Notes: generated from the letters alone by a model not told the origin. A stretch of DNA of 64,000 bases from Chrysomallon squamiferum (GCA_012295275.1 CM022665.1:35668022-35732021); one strand, 5' to 3'. Counted from the stretch's first letter, positions 37,901 through 53,753 are shown. Numbers and translations: made by a program.

Positions 37901-40900
37901 ATAATAAAAATAGTGTTTATGTAAATATGTATGCATGTATGTATTTGTGTATGTGTATGTATGTATGTTTTTATGTTTTTATGTGTGGTATCTTTTGTGT
38001 GTGTGTGTGTGTTTGATACATTGATAAATAAAATTTTCTACAGGTACATTTTTAATGTAAAATATTGTATAGCAAGTAAATATATGGGTCTAAAAAAGTT
38101 AATCATGTAGGTAATGTTTTGCTTTAGAAATTAATTGTAAGTGACATCCAAACCATTTGGCTATCTGTAAACTGGTGATGTAATAGTGATATTGAATTTC
38201 AGACTGAGCATAAACATTCTCTTGATGAGCAGTCAGCTGAACCATCCTCTTCTGATTTAAATGCTCTTTCACCTGAAGAAACAGCAGATCCAATTTCAAA
38301 AACATGCACAGTTCCGTCCAGATTGTCTCAATTGAGAAAGGTAGGTTATTACAGTGTTCTCAGCAAATTGATGTTTCTTACTGTATATTGTCAGGACATG
38401 TGCATGATATGTATTGTTTTCCTTCAGTTAGTCCAACCTAGTCATCATCAGATTTTTCATTAATTATACTGGTTTTTAATTCATACCAATTGTTGTGTTA
38501 AAAATGTGATTTTATTACAGTTTGCATTTTTGTTCGATGTTTGTGTTGTGTTCTTTCTCATTCACATTTTCTTAGCTTACTAGAAAAGTATATAAACCAA
38601 AATACATTTGTTAAAATATTTTATCTGGAATAATTTAGTTTTTTAAGCCTAGTCTATTATAACTATTACAACCAAATTATAATTCTATTTGATAATTGTA
38701 AAGTTAAGTATATAATGTTGTGTATGTATGTGTGCTTATAATTAATGAAAACATTGATTGGTTTCAAAAGACTTTAAATATCATAGAAATTCTTAAAGTA
38801 TGTTTCACAGAATAAAATTTTCTATATATCAAGGGTCATTATATGTATTGATGTTTAATCTGATCTGTGTTGACAAACACGAGATAACATTTACTCCAAA
38901 ATGTCTATAAATATGCATATTGTTTAAAATATCCCATGTTGTTACATTGTGTTATATTTCTTATCTAGCCACTGAATTCATATATAAAATAATCATTTTC
39001 AGATCGTTTCAATTTGATAAGAATGCTAAAAACACCATTTATAAAATTAAATCTTGTTTCATTTTCTTCTAAGGGTTGATAGAGTTATGCATAATTTAAT
39101 TATACATTTGCACGGTTATTTCTACTATTTTATCATTTTATATATTAAGTTTTCAGTTGTTTGAATATTCAAAAGTATTATAAAAATGTATTAATAGTGC
39201 TAAAAAATTTCCAAGGAAAGCAGCTACTGTTAAAAATGTCTTCTCTGAAATGTTATTTTTCTTTTTCTTTAATTTAACGCTATAATAATGTGATCATGGT
39301 CATTTTAATAATCATGTTCAAAAAAGAAAAACCAGAAGTTAATGTTAAAGCTTCTTCTGCAGTTTCACATTTGGAAATATACTGTATGGTATATTAAGTG
39401 TTTTGTTTGTTGAACAGGCAAAGCTTTTCCCATGTATACTGGCTGAAGCCATTTGGGTGTTATGGCTTATTAACTTTCTGGCAAGAATATAGCTTAGTGG
39501 CAGGCTATTTTTAAGAGCTGCATGTAGTGATGACAGATAATATAAATGTTAAATCTGAGATTATAGGCCTTAGTCAAACCAGATTCTTGTATCCTTGTCA
39601 ACATTTTTATTATTGTTGATGTAGTGAATGGAATGTTCTATAATTGTCATTGTGAGTTAAATGCTAGAAATGCCGGTAATGTCATGCCTTTCAGATAATC
39701 AGTCTATATAATATTATTGTAAACTGGAATTCAGAATTTATATAACTTGCTACATTTATTTAACAATTAAGCTAATTGATTTTGAATAGAATAAATTCAA
39801 AACAATAAACAACAACAACAAAAACAACAAAATAATAAAAAACAAATAATAAAAAAAAGCAATAATACAACAAAATTAATAAGTTAAGTTAATTTTTAAA
39901 AGTCAGAGATCAGTCCTCTATGGGCTATTTCTTCATCTAATCAGTGCCATAGAAATTATTATTATTATTATTTTAAATCCCAACATAAGCGGTCAGAATA
40001 AAATTAAAAATTAAAATGGGGAAAAAACTTTTCTCTCCAGGAAATAAAGTGAAACTACTGTATTTTCCTCAACAGTAAAACATTTTGCACATATGATTTG
40101 TATGCATCAGACAACCATAACATATCCTGACAAATTGTTTGGAATATAACTATTTCAAATATTAAAATAAAAAATAAGAAAAACAACTATTCATGGGTAA
40201 AGAAATGTCATTGCCTTTGCTTCTGGGCTGTGTATCATAACTTTGAAAATTCCACTTGAAAACCACTACAACTGAAGCATGAAGTGAGTGTTTGACTGAA
40301 AACAATATTTCTACAACATTGTTATTCAGGGTAATTCAGTTACTCACATCTCAGTGTTTGCCAGTAATTTTCATTCATATAGAAGAAGGCTTAAATATAA
40401 TGGTAGAATTCTCTTCATTTTGTTCTCTGTAATGCACAATGGTAATTTTTAATCAAAGTTTTAACTCATTCCTTGTAAGGTTTGCTGTAGGCAAAGAATT
40501 TAGTATTTTAAAGTTATTTTTGCTGCTTCTTATAATGTTACCATCATATCCGGATAAATAAAGTCAGCATTAGTTATAATAATTTTCCATGACTGACCTA
40601 CTAAATATGAAATTTTTCTTCCAAAAGATTTTATTATGCAAAATAAGCATATGCTTCTACCCTGGGAGAGGGAAAAATACAGTCATTTAACCAATAAATC
40701 TAACATTAAGTTCAGTTGATAGGTGTCTGATTGAGAAAATTCTTTGATACTCTCATGATTGCTACAGATCTTGATGGGCACTTGTCTGTCATTTGTTAAT
40801 CACCATTTTCCAAGTATAGTGAAAGCAACACTTACCAACAAAGCATTATTAAAATAATCCTGAATATGACTGAGAAAAATGAAGCTTGCCATGTTCAAAC

Positions 40901-41453
40901 TTGAACTTACTGTAACTGTTATCAGACTTAGTAATAGTGGTACTTTTGGTGTTTTTATAAGGGGTGTAACAATTGGGATGATTCTAACTAATAGTATATA
41001 AGCCCAGCTGGCTGTTAAATAGTCTTATGTTTGTTTCAGCATTAACATTTACAGCATATAGTAGAAAGGTATACTTATGATAAATTAGGTAATTAGATTA
41101 GAAAATTAAACCTGATTATTTTGAAACCTCTCTGTCCTGACAATTAATAACCCATGATAACCAGAAATAACTTGTATTGTTTTCCTTTCATCTGTTGGCA
41201 TTGGTTCACCTGTAGGAAAAATATCAAGATATTCTTGTCTTCAGCTCCTCTCAGATAAAACTATATGACAGCTGGATGGTATTCTCAGTGTTGTTAACAT
41301 ATAACTATTTCACAAGATGTATTAGCTTATTGGTGTTTTTTCTGTCATCCATGCAGCTAGTGAAAACATTAAGTACTCATTCTTAGCCATTTAAATGATA
41401 TATGTTAAGCTTTAGAATGATAAACTTGATGCTTATTTATTTTTTTTTTTTTT

Positions 41454-41504
<51 letters not shown>

Positions 41505-44500
41505 GTTATTATTGTTTTAATTGTTAGTATTTTTAATTTTTCTTTGAATATTTGTTTATTCAGACAAATCTGGCTAAAAAAAGGGAACATACAAGATCTA
41601 CAAAATTGCCTGATCTTGATGAACAAATGGATGGAAACACTGACTTAAACATGAAACCAGATGGTTCTTTAAATATAGCTATCATACCACCAGCACCAAC
41701 TTCAGATCCAGTGATGCCCAGCATTTCTGAGGATTTTCTTGACCAACTTGGGTTAAAAGAAACAGGAAGACATTTCAGGTAAGGTAGACATGAGACAGAA
41801 CAGTAGATTTTATACTTATGTTGTTTATTTTACATTTTAATTTTTTTTTTTAATTTATTGTTTTGTAAGGAGAGAGAAAGGGATATTAAATTTAATTTTT
41901 TATTTTTATCAACAAAAATAACATTTTAAATATTTATTTAAAGACATATAATAGTAACATGAATAGTAATAATAGCAACAACAACAATAACAATAATAAT
42001 AATAAAGAATAAAACAAAAAACTGTCAAAACCAGTACTTACTTTCTTGATTTTGTTTTATAAAAATGTCATGATATTCCTGAAAAATGTACCTTCCAAAT
42101 GCACAGCCATCAAGTTAGGGGATAATTATATTATAAACTGCCATTGACCAGGAAGAAGCAGATGGAATTCCTTACAGCTCTGGTTCCTGCCAGTCAAAAC
42201 TTTATATATGAGATAACACAGAATTGATTCAGTTTCCTTGCAAGTGTTGCAGTATCAGTATGATTGTCTATGTTATTTTGTTCAATGATTACTTTATCAG
42301 CTGGGTCACTTCCTTGTTCAGGATTCAAGTCTGATAACTTTAGTAGAACATACTTATAGATTTGTAGGTGGATAAAAGTTCAGTTCAGTTCAAGATAACA
42401 CTTCAACATTTTAGCCATAACACTGCAGTTTTGTTTTGTGTTAGGATAATATACAATGGATAATTTACGTAAAGTAGCTGATGAACTGAATGATATTCAA
42501 AGGTAATGCTTATTTTTCATGAATTTATTCAGCTATAATTTAATGCTATAAAAATATATATTTTTTTTTAAATATAGCAAAAACATCTATAGGTCTAAAG
42601 GACTTTTTTTGTGGTTTGAATTAATTATATCATCTCATTTTAAAATGTTAGCAATTAATTATTATTTTGTTATTAAAAGATTATTATTCTCTATATTGTT
42701 GTAGCCAGATTATAAACTTATATTTTTAACAGTAATCAAATCTAAAATTAGATGTATTGAATCAGATCTATGCCGTCCCCAAAAAGTAATGCAATATGTA
42801 ATCAATATGACTGAATTCATGTTACTAGAACTGGAAAGTATTGGTATCTATTATGATATATTTCTTTTAGTTCTTTCTGCCAAGTTCTTGCCATTTATAT
42901 AAATTGTTATGATTCAGTAACAATTCTCATAAATAATCAATGGTCCTTTATTGTGGGATTTTGGACAGTGAATTATGATTAGCAAGTCTGGTTATACCTT
43001 TAGCTGAAATGGCTTATTGGTATTTAATCTAACTTTTTTTTCAAGATGGTATTAAATGCATTTCTGTCTGTTTTGTTTTGGTTAGAATCATCTAACTGCT
43101 TGTTAAATTGTGTGTAATCATGTTGGAACTGTGAATCCCACTGTGTAGGTTTGAGCAAACAACTGATTAAAACATATATAATTAGGTACAGTATGACATG
43201 ATATCTTCAGGCCTGTTTTTTGATTATGTGTATTGAAACCACAAAATGGTGCACATGCTACATTATTGGTAAAATATATCTTAAAAGGTTAAAATGATCA
43301 CTTGTGATGAAACAGTAAACAGTAACAGCTGCTATTATTTAGTATGTAAGGTATAAATATATAAAAATAAAACTTTATGTTAAACACTGAATAGAATAAT
43401 TTTCAATTACACTTTAATTATTTGCTTTTCTATCCTTTATTTTATTATTATTATTGTTTTAATTCACACTTGTAGAAGTCAGTTGTAAAATATAATGAAT
43501 GTTTAATAATATTTAAGGTTTCATTCATAATAAAAAAAAATAAAAAAATAGTTTAATATTAAAAAGATTTAAATTTTCTGCTTTCTCTATTACCTGTAAC
43601 CTACAAATATTTCCCTGTCAGTTAGTTTCGAAAGTTTATCAGGTGTTAACAATTTAAAAAGGGTCACTTGATAAGTAGTGATTATGTCACCTGTCAGTCT
43701 GAAACTATATACCATACTTTATCTTAAAGATGTGTGTCCTGAAAATAAGATGCAATCGTTGCAAAATATCTCTTATAAGCTCTTTGATAATAATTTATAC
43801 AGAACATGCTTTAAAGATATAAATTGATAAGGGTAAATATAAGTGGTTAAGAATTTGAGAAGTTTCACTGTTTTTAGTCATTTTTTTAAAACATGCTTAG
43901 TTAATAAAAGAATATTAAATCTTACATGACATTAATATATATGTTTAATAAAATTTTACAAATAAAGCAAAAATGATAAACAAATAAATATACAAATGTG
44001 AAGAAAAAGACATTTAACATTTTATTGTTTATAGTTAAAGTATAATGTAAAATGTGTGATTTAGTTTTACATCATAAATATACTTTACAATAAAATAATT
44101 TAATTAATCCACTAACAAAATCAGAGAATTTATGTTTAATAAATTATTATATTTGACACAAAATAGCTAAATGTGATGTGCTATGTCATCATTTGGTTAC
44201 TGATTGATAGAAAAGTTATTGAAAAATTGAAAAATAATAAAAATAAAAATATATAAGATCTACAGCTGTTGATACAATATATTTATTTTATGATTAAGCA
44301 GAGCACTATAAAAGAACTTGGCATAATATATATCTGTCATTTTTTGTAAACATATACTTGAATTTTAACAGTTACGTTTTAAAAATAGTGTGGAGAAACT
44401 TAGTGAACCTCTTATTGTGTATGTTTACTTTGGACTATTTGCTAAGCATTTTTTGGACTATATCATATGTAGACAGTTATAATGGTTGCTTCCTAAAGTA

Positions 44501-47500
44501 GTGTAATGGTCATTTACTTTATTTATTTACATTTTAATGTTCTAGTACGTGTTTGTTTTCTGTTATTTGATGCTTCCAGTCAAAAGTTTATTTTATATAT
44601 TTCAGCAGTTTTATGTATTAAACATTTTCCTACATTTTTATTCTTAGTTTGAAAATTATGGTCATTTATTGGAGCATGCTAACTATTTTTGAAAAAAAGA
44701 TACTAAAATGTGCTAAAACAAACAAAATGATATGTTGAAATTGGTCACTTTTTTTGTTGTTTTTAATAACTGAAAAGAAAAAAAAAACAATGAAAATTAC
44801 AGTAATTTAATATGAAGTGAATTATAAATTTTGTTGGAAACAATAATCTTGAAATCTTAATGGAAAGTAAGTGACAACATTTTTGCTACTTGTTGAGTCT
44901 AAGGTGATGTTCTGATTGTTACAACAGCACACCCATGTCTTGTATAATGCTACATAAACATTTGGGATCTCTCAGAATATTGATCTTCCACAAAAACTTT
45001 GCTTTGACCAGATTTGATAGAATTTCAAGTTGATGAGATTGTGCCTATTTTAGATTTATTGATTTCAAGATCTATAATTTTTTTTTTTTTTTTTTTATTG
45101 CAGTTAGAGTGGTGTGTTTCATAGTCCTGCAAATCATGGCCTACTGTTTTGTTTTTGTTGTTTTTTAAAAAGTATTGATTGCATGTGGAGATCATGTATT
45201 TTTCATCCACTGTTTTTTCTTGCCAATCAGTTATTATGATTATTATTATTATTATTATTATTATGTTTAGTTGTTATTATTATATTTTATTATTATTACA
45301 TTTAATTATATGTTTCATCTTCAAAATTACATTTGTATATCCATCAATATGGTGGTTCTTTTCTTTATCTCAGATGCTGGATCTTCTTCTGAATTATTTA
45401 CATTAATTAACACAGATGATTAATGAACTTTAATAAATTAATAAATATATTTTACTTCTATGTCAGTGGCTAACAATTAAATCCATTTATTTCAGTACAA
45501 CTTTTTATATTATGCTTGGGATTCCTTATTTCAGAATACATTTTGAAATTGTGAAATAATGCAAGAATACAAATGGAGAGTGATTTGTTTTCTAGAATGG
45601 TGGTTTTAATGTCAAGTTTGATGATGAAAAAAAAGAAAGAAATTGTTTGATAAGTTGGTGACCATTTCATGTATTCTAGTTTAAAATCTACACTGTCAAA
45701 CAGTGAGAAACTTTAAATGATTGTTGTTCAGTTTGGTTATATCTGCTGAATCAGGGTACGGAAAAAATGGCACTGGAAAAAATGGCACCAGGATGTATGT
45801 ATGTATGTGTGTGCATATATATGTGTAAATGTGTAATATTAAACTCTGATATAATACTGTACTTTGTTAAGCTAAACCAAGTAGCTAAGTGAGGCTATAT
45901 ATTAATATATATGTATGTAACAGTATTGCATGAATAAACTTTATTTTCAAAATTACTTTAATTTTTTTTTTTAAAGCAACTATACAGAAAAAATAAATAA
46001 AGTGCCTGTTTTTCCAGGTGCCATTTTTTCCTACAACTGCTGCATCAGCCAATTAATAGATTTAACAAACTAGTTTCAGATATTTTAGAATTCTAACAGA
46101 TAAATAAAAGAGGATAAAAAGTTAGTTTTATTCACAAAACATTCAGTGTATTTTTTGAAATTTTTATTTTTTTATTTTAAAAAGGTTATTTTTAAAGGCT
46201 GTAGATGTGTTATTGGTTTTTTTTGTTTGTTTTTTTAAATATGATATTGTAAAGTGTTGTAAAAATATAAATAGCATCTTAACTGTGAAAGCAGTATTAA
46301 CATACACTTTAATGATAGTTCAGTATTTTATTAGGGCTAACATCCCAAATATTTCATTATTAAATAAAGTTAATAAAAACAGGCATATCAAAGACTCTTT
46401 CAAAAGTTTTTGCTTTTTTCTTCTTATTCTTGCTGTTTTAACTTTGGATACTAAATCAGAAATGCTTGCCAATGTTATTCATCTTAAATTTATGACAATT
46501 ATTTTGATGAGAACTTTTTCAATATAATTGTCATAAAAGAAAACCTCACAAGTGCTTTGCAGTTTGCTTGCAATTAGTTCAATTGTTTGTCTGTGGTGGT
46601 CTTATAGTGAGATCCAATCACAGTCTGGAAGAAATAATAGAAGGGTCTGTTCTCCCTGTCTTAATCAATATACCATTAAACAAGCTAGCAATCTCAGCAT
46701 TATTGTTGAGGTATTTCAGACAGGCAAGAACATGAATGCCTTTCATAAGTTAGTTCTTCAAGCTTTAAAAACTTCTAAAGGGTAAGTGCTAAAGACGTAC
46801 ATTAAACACATTATATTTCAGAGATTTTGTACTTCACTTGTTGATATTAGCTATAGATTCTGAAACATTAATTTAATTAGGTAGACTATGTGGAATGTAC
46901 ATGTGGCTTATGTCAGACATTATTTAAATTAGTTATAGAAACACCTTTTGAGTTCAGCAGCTCATGTTGCATCCATCATTTTCCTTAACTAGCAAAATAT
47001 CAGCAATATCCAGATTGTTCTCCCCATTATGACAGCTGTCTCAAATATGTATTTGTATTTCAGTTGCACCAACTTATCAGATGAAGAAATTGAAGTAAGT
47101 ACATTTTTATTATGCATTTATTTAGAATTTTAGTTAAAGATGTGATTTATTTGTTAGTTTAGGTTAATGATATCACAATTTATAAGCCTTTGAGATCTTT
47201 CAATGTGATAAGCAATACTTATGTGAAAAAAGATGATTTATTCAGTTATGGTAGCGTCTTTATTTTAGAGAAAGTATATGCTTTTTGTTTTGATCAAATA
47301 CAGTAATTCTTCTTTTTCCTCATTTATGTTTAATTTATTACAGAAGACAATCTTCATTCAGTTTAGTCTAAAAATAAAATAACAAGTTTATGAAAAGAGA
47401 TAGAGGTCTGATATTTTCCTGTTTAAAAAGCCAGTTTACAGATAGAAATGTTAAAATCAAACACACACAAAATATATATCTCATTGCAACTGCCATTTCC

Positions 47501-50500
47501 TCAGTCTATCAGGGATTTTATATTTCCTGTTTACAAAATGATGTCAAAACTAATAAAATGTCTGCTTATTATTTTATTAAAATACTTTATTATTTTCAGC
47601 GTAAGGTCACTTGAATGATTTTACATTAGATTTTGATCTGATTGTATTTATTTTTGGTATTTTAAATAGACTAAGTTCCTGAGTCTATCTCTGGCCTTCA
47701 AAACAGACAAATTAACTCTAGAGCAGAGAAAAGAGATTCAAGAAAGGTCAAGGGACATTGCTGAAAAGAATGTGGACCAAGAACTACATGGCTTAAGGAA
47801 TGATTTTGAGGTATGTGTGAAATCAGTTCATAAAGAAAAACAGATCTATATTAATTTTGTTGAAGCTGTTTCTGAATGAAAAATTCTCCTTTAGCTTTAA
47901 TTATTTGATTCAAATTCATCTGTATTTCAGACATATTTCTTATCTCTCTACTGAATGACATTCAGAACTTTCATCTGGTTATCACATATATTTATAGGAA
48001 TTGAAGAAACCAGTATACTAAAGTGTGGATTCAAACTGTTTATTTTCAGAAGTTAAATCAGCTTGTTACAGATAACAATATTCAAGAAATTGTTGCTAAA
48101 ATGCAAAATCGTATTGATATTTTGGAACAAACAGCAGCTCGAGTCTCCAGTAGAGCTGAAGTATTTGGTGCTGTCCAGCAGGTATTTAATATATTGTTCA
48201 CTGTTTAAATACATTATTCATTGTAAACCTTTCCATCTTATTTCAGTTTTAAATTTTTTTTCAGTTTTCACAAAATTCTGTGCAAGATATTTTCTCTTAT
48301 ACTAAATTATAATATACATGAAAATATAATATATTTGTTTTTGTAAAATGTTGCACTGAAAATTAATAGTAATTATTGAAAATGGTGCTTTGTCTGCAGT
48401 TATTAAGACACCTGTCATGAAATAGCAGAGCAATTTTAAAATAATAACAAGATTACACTCTGATTTTAAGATTCTTTTTACTTTCCTTTATCTTATTTAT
48501 TTGTTTATTGTAAAATGTAAAAAGGAGTAATAATTAATAACCAGAGAATTCTACAAATAAATGTCAGTACAAATATACTCTATCTTTTTGTAGGAGATGA
48601 GACTCAGTCGTGCAATGGAAGTAATGATTGCTCATGTTGAGAACGTTAAACGATCACACGAAAAAGATCGAACAGAACTTGAAGAGGCCAAGTGAGTTGA
48701 TAAATTAACACTGTTTTTTCTTATTCCATATCTTTTCTGTTCACATATCACCTCTGTAAATGACAAAGATGATTAATGATATCTGTATAAAAATTAATGT
48801 GAAAGATAATCACAATATAATATTTTTTTCATAAATTAATATCTCATTACTTTCATTATTTTGTTTTTAATTTTATTAGCCCTAATCACATATACATTGA
48901 TGAAAAAGACTGTTAATTCAGATATTGTGTAAGAACAAAATATAATGAAAATTATTTGTTGCTGAATTGAAAATTCTTAAAAATGTATTCATATCTTTGT
49001 TGTTTTTGTTATTATTATTATTATTCGCAAAATAATTATTTAATTTCAGGAAACAGTTAGTGGAAAAGTCTTTTGGCAGCAATTTTACAGAAATAGGTAA
49101 TATCATTAGCCAATTGTTATTGAACAATCTATAAATTTTACAAATTTAATAGGAGAAAATTAATTTTTAAATATGATTGGGAAATATTTTATATTAGTAA
49201 ACAATAGTGTTTCAAAATAAAGAAGAGAGTTTATTAGACGAAAGTCCTATTATATGTTTTTTATTGTTGTAATTTGGGATATTTATTTATTTTAATTAAA
49301 AATAGTGTTTTATTTTCTATATTTTTATAAATTAAAAATGAGAGTTTAATTATTTTTGTCCAGGTTCTAAAAGGTCCATGTCTGTGTGTGGATTGAATGC
49401 TCCTCTAAAAGTAAGTTTTCATTAATTTTTGTGTTTTATAGCTCATTTGATTAAGAATGAATTTAATCAAAATAATAATGCTGACAATATATAAAATATT
49501 ACAATGGTTATATATTAGTCTTTCCTTAAAGGTGATGATGGAAGAGTAAAATAGTTTGTTGTTACTGCTCAGAATTGGAATGTTTTTTATCATTGGTGAA
49601 TTTTTAAACCTTTTATGAAATAAGATCATCATAATGTAATAAATTTGGTTGTAAATATTTTATAGCACATTAAAACATACTTGTGGAAATTTCTTTTTTT
49701 ATATATATAATTTTTAATCCAGTTCACAATTACAATTATTAATACAAAAGTGTTAGAAACAAAAATCATGAATTACTCATATACATTTTGCCTTAGGCTA
49801 ATGAAAAGTTGCACAAGTAAGTATATTTAATGTGGGTAAACTCCTTTTTTATGATATTATTATTTGCTGATTTAACAAGCCTCTTTTCATGTGTACATTA
49901 ACCTTGTCCTTTTTTTTTCTTTCACAAAACTATTTCTAAGTAGTTTCATGTAATGCTTTTGTAATGAAAATACTAGTTTTTTTTATATATGTATATAGTT
50001 CTATTTTTATTCATTTGTGCATATTTCTGTATCTGTCACATCTTACGCAGTGGAGCCTATTTTTTAATGGGGGAAGTGGTTTGATTGTTTTAAGAATATT
50101 GTGTTAGAGAACATACTGAGAAATGGGTCAAAAAAATTGTTTAGACAAAATTTTTAATAAATACATCATGGTACTTGAATATTCATTTGTATTTATTCGC
50201 AGAAACAACATGAAAGACGTCTGGTAATTTGTTTTTTGTAACCAAAGTTTGCTTTGGAACTGAGTGGCACTGTTTTTACCTTTTCATTTAAAACATATTT
50301 AATTTGACCACTTATGTAATCATAAAAGTTAAACATACCTACATTACAAATCCTTAATAATGTTGTATTAAGCTAAAAAGTAATGATAATATAATCTAAA
50401 CAATGTATATAAATATTTATAACATTATTATAATATTAGAATTTAATTTTTAACTTCTTAAAATTATTTCAGGCATTAAGGATTTTTTAAATTCTAATTT

Positions 50501-53500
50501 TTTACAACAGAACCAAAAAGAAATAATATATAAAATATCCAACATTCCAGTAAAAATTGTTTTTATTCACTCAATATAACATTAAATAATTTAATTAATT
50601 TTGTATTATATGGTCCATGAATACACATTTCCTATTTACTTTCTTTTTTTACATTTTGTTTTATTTTGGATTTTTGCACTTTTCTTTCAAAAATGTCACA
50701 TATACATTTGCTTACAGCATATGTTTTGTTTTTTAATATTCAAGATTGTACATTTAATGTGAAGAAATGTCCTGAAATACTGTGTTCAGTAATCCACTTT
50801 TCTGTTTATTTAATTTCAATGTTATTTATTTAATTATTATGCTGAAGTTGATCATATTTAGGATAATGGTGGTGATAATGATAAAAACAATAGAAACAGA
50901 AAACTCATTTTGGTATTTTATTTTGTAAATCACAGTTACCCCAGCGCAGTAGGTCTCCCAGCCCCATATCAAGGTACAAGGTACACAGCCTAGAATTTTA
51001 TGTGCGTTGCCCCTAGGGTGACAAGAATGTTATGAAGATTAGTTTTATGTGTTGTTTGGTGGTGATTAATCTACCCAAAATAATATTGAAGCAAATAATA
51101 TTGTTTTAAATTATTAAGTGTTTTTCACTTTAATAGCTAAAGTATAATATTTTATATTTTATTTATTTATTTGTTGTATAAAATTTTATATTTTATTTAT
51201 TTATTTGTTGTATAATATTTTATATTTTATTTATTTATTTGATGTCTTTTGTTTTTATTATATACATGTATATATAAAACAGCATTTTCAGAAATAGTTT
51301 AATGTTTTCACTAGGATTTATTTATTTTTCAATATTTTAAAATTCCAGTTTGTTTTATTCAGAACCTGAAATATGATAAAGAATTGGTTTAGTGTCATTT
51401 TATTTACTACTTCAAATTTGTTTTTTCTCTTTTTTTCCCTTTTTCATTCTATAAAACACTGAAAAAAATGTTCTTCAAAATTGTTTTGGGTAGTGCATCA
51501 GCAATATGATTTTTGTATGAAGGGTCTGGTTAACAGAAAAGATGAATTACATTAATGGCATGGTGTATTTTAGTAATGGTTCTAGATGAGTGATTTTAGG
51601 AAATCTGTAGAACAATTTGTTTAGGGAATTCCAAGCTTCTGTCTGCAGTTTTTCTTATTGTGTGGATTGCAGCTCTTTACTTTTTTATTTTTCATAGCTT
51701 ATGCTCATTTGTTTCCATCTTAACTGGACTAGCTGTATCTCTGCATTTATTATTATAAATGAAATAATAATGGATAGCTAGAAAATATCAACAGATCTTT
51801 TTTTTATTTTATTTTTTAATATTTGTTTTTAAAAACCCAGAGAAGGATAATAAAAGGAAATAACATATGTTCTATAATGTCTTCATTGATCAGTAACATG
51901 TTTTGTTTTGTCTTTCCACATTTTTCATTTTTATTCAATTTTATTTTATTTTATTTTATTAGTTTTTGACTGGCTAAAAATAATTTATGTTGCCTCAGTC
52001 TGAAACAGCAAGCATTTATTTTGTGAACAGAACAATATAAACATTTCAATTTTGAATCATTGAAAAAAAAAGTTTTTCCATCCAGTCATTTTTATAGCAA
52101 AACTTAGATTAACAAGCTGCTTTAAGCTTTTTATTTATAGTAGTAATCAGTTAGTTTTAGGTGTGCCTATCCAGTGTATAGAATAATTAGTTGTATTACT
52201 ATCCTTTCATTAAACTTGCTCTTTCTAGACAAGACGCAGAAGTGAAATAGTCCTGCCACGCATGTTGGGTGGATCAGGATGTGCCACCCTCCAACATTCT
52301 GCTTCTCTGGTAAGGTTGCTAAATTAATGATTTATTTTCTTCTTAAAGTCCGTAATTTTCATCTTAAAGTGAAGAATACAAATTACCATTCATTTTGTCT
52401 TCATAATATATAACAAAACGAACAAAAAACAAAATTAAAAATAAATAAATAAATAAATTTTAAAAAAACATAGGATTTTGTTTTAACAAAATATGCTTTT
52501 AGTATAAACACCAATTACTAAAACATTGTCCCGCAAAAAAATAAAATAAAAAATAAAATAAAATAAAACAAAACAAAACAAAATAAAATAAAATAAAAAG
52601 TTCATGAAATAACATTTAGTGTAAAATTATTACCCTTTGTATGATTAGATGCATGAGGTATGTACCTTAGCATTGCTTTGCATGTGCAATTTCTATATGC
52701 ATGTTAGTTCTAGATTATAATCTCTATGGCAATTTCTTTCTAGACTTTAAATATGTTATTTATATGATTACTTTAACACACACAGACACACACACACACA
52801 CATAATTTTTTTTAAATAATTCTCTGGATTATTTTCTATAACATAACCATGATGATTTTTATACTGTGTCATTACATTAAATGGGATACAAAAGAGTTAA
52901 ATTATTTGATTATTTTTTAAGATAATTCCATCTATTTTCTTTTAAACAACAAATGAAAACACTAACACATCATCATAGTTGTTTAAAAAGCTGCAATATT
53001 GAGATTGGTGTGCTAAAATATTTGGTTCTACTTTGCACCCTACATAATGAAGTCATCCTTTGAGAATTGAAGTTCGTGTCAATCAAATCATTATGCACTA
53101 CCACTAGACCATTGTCTCATTGCAGACACAAAAAGTGTCTGCCCATTGTTATCCAACTGTTTTGAGGAAGTGACACTTTGAAAAGAAAAGACATGTGTGA
53201 ACTTTAATTTCAGCATGATATACCTGCCACCCAAACACAAAGGCTTTCTTTCAATTACAGTGATATGCTACCCCCTGTTAAGGCATGCTTCTGTATTCAG
53301 CCTCAATTAGTTTACTGTTGAAAAAAAAATGACTGAATGCACTACAATTACTAGTATCAATTGCCTCAGTCCAGACCTGTCACTATACTTCAGAGAATTG
53401 TTTCTTTTTGTTTATCATTTGTATTGTGGGTTTAGGTGTGTTTTGAAGAGAATATTAACATGGGTTATTTTCCTCCCTTTTCTCTAATTTTGTGGGTGGG

Positions 53501-53717
53501 GGTATTTATATTTGATTTGATTTGATTTATTTATTTAATTTATCGTTGAATATATTTTTATATTCAGATAAGGTAGAATGATTTATTACATAACAGCTCA
53601 TAATTTTATATCAATATAATTTTATAAGCTTGCTATCTTTAGGATAATTAGGATCGTTTAAAGCAAAATAAAAATTAATGAAATATACAAGTCATTTGTT
53701 CTCTGACATCAAAGTTG

Positions 53718-53753
<36 letters not shown>

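Noticed and set aside
46207-46527. 106-residue plus-strand frame upstream of the MRVI1 exons
   Set aside because: Phe/Leu/Ile-rich, starts in a T-rich tract and lacks a phase-compatible acceptor-donor pair.
49797-49816. Possible 20-base micro-exon (ANEKLH) with good AG and GTAAGT borders
   Set aside because: Its inclusion leaves two spare bases and leads to a stop in exon 37 whichever of the neighbouring small exons is used; kept out of the model.
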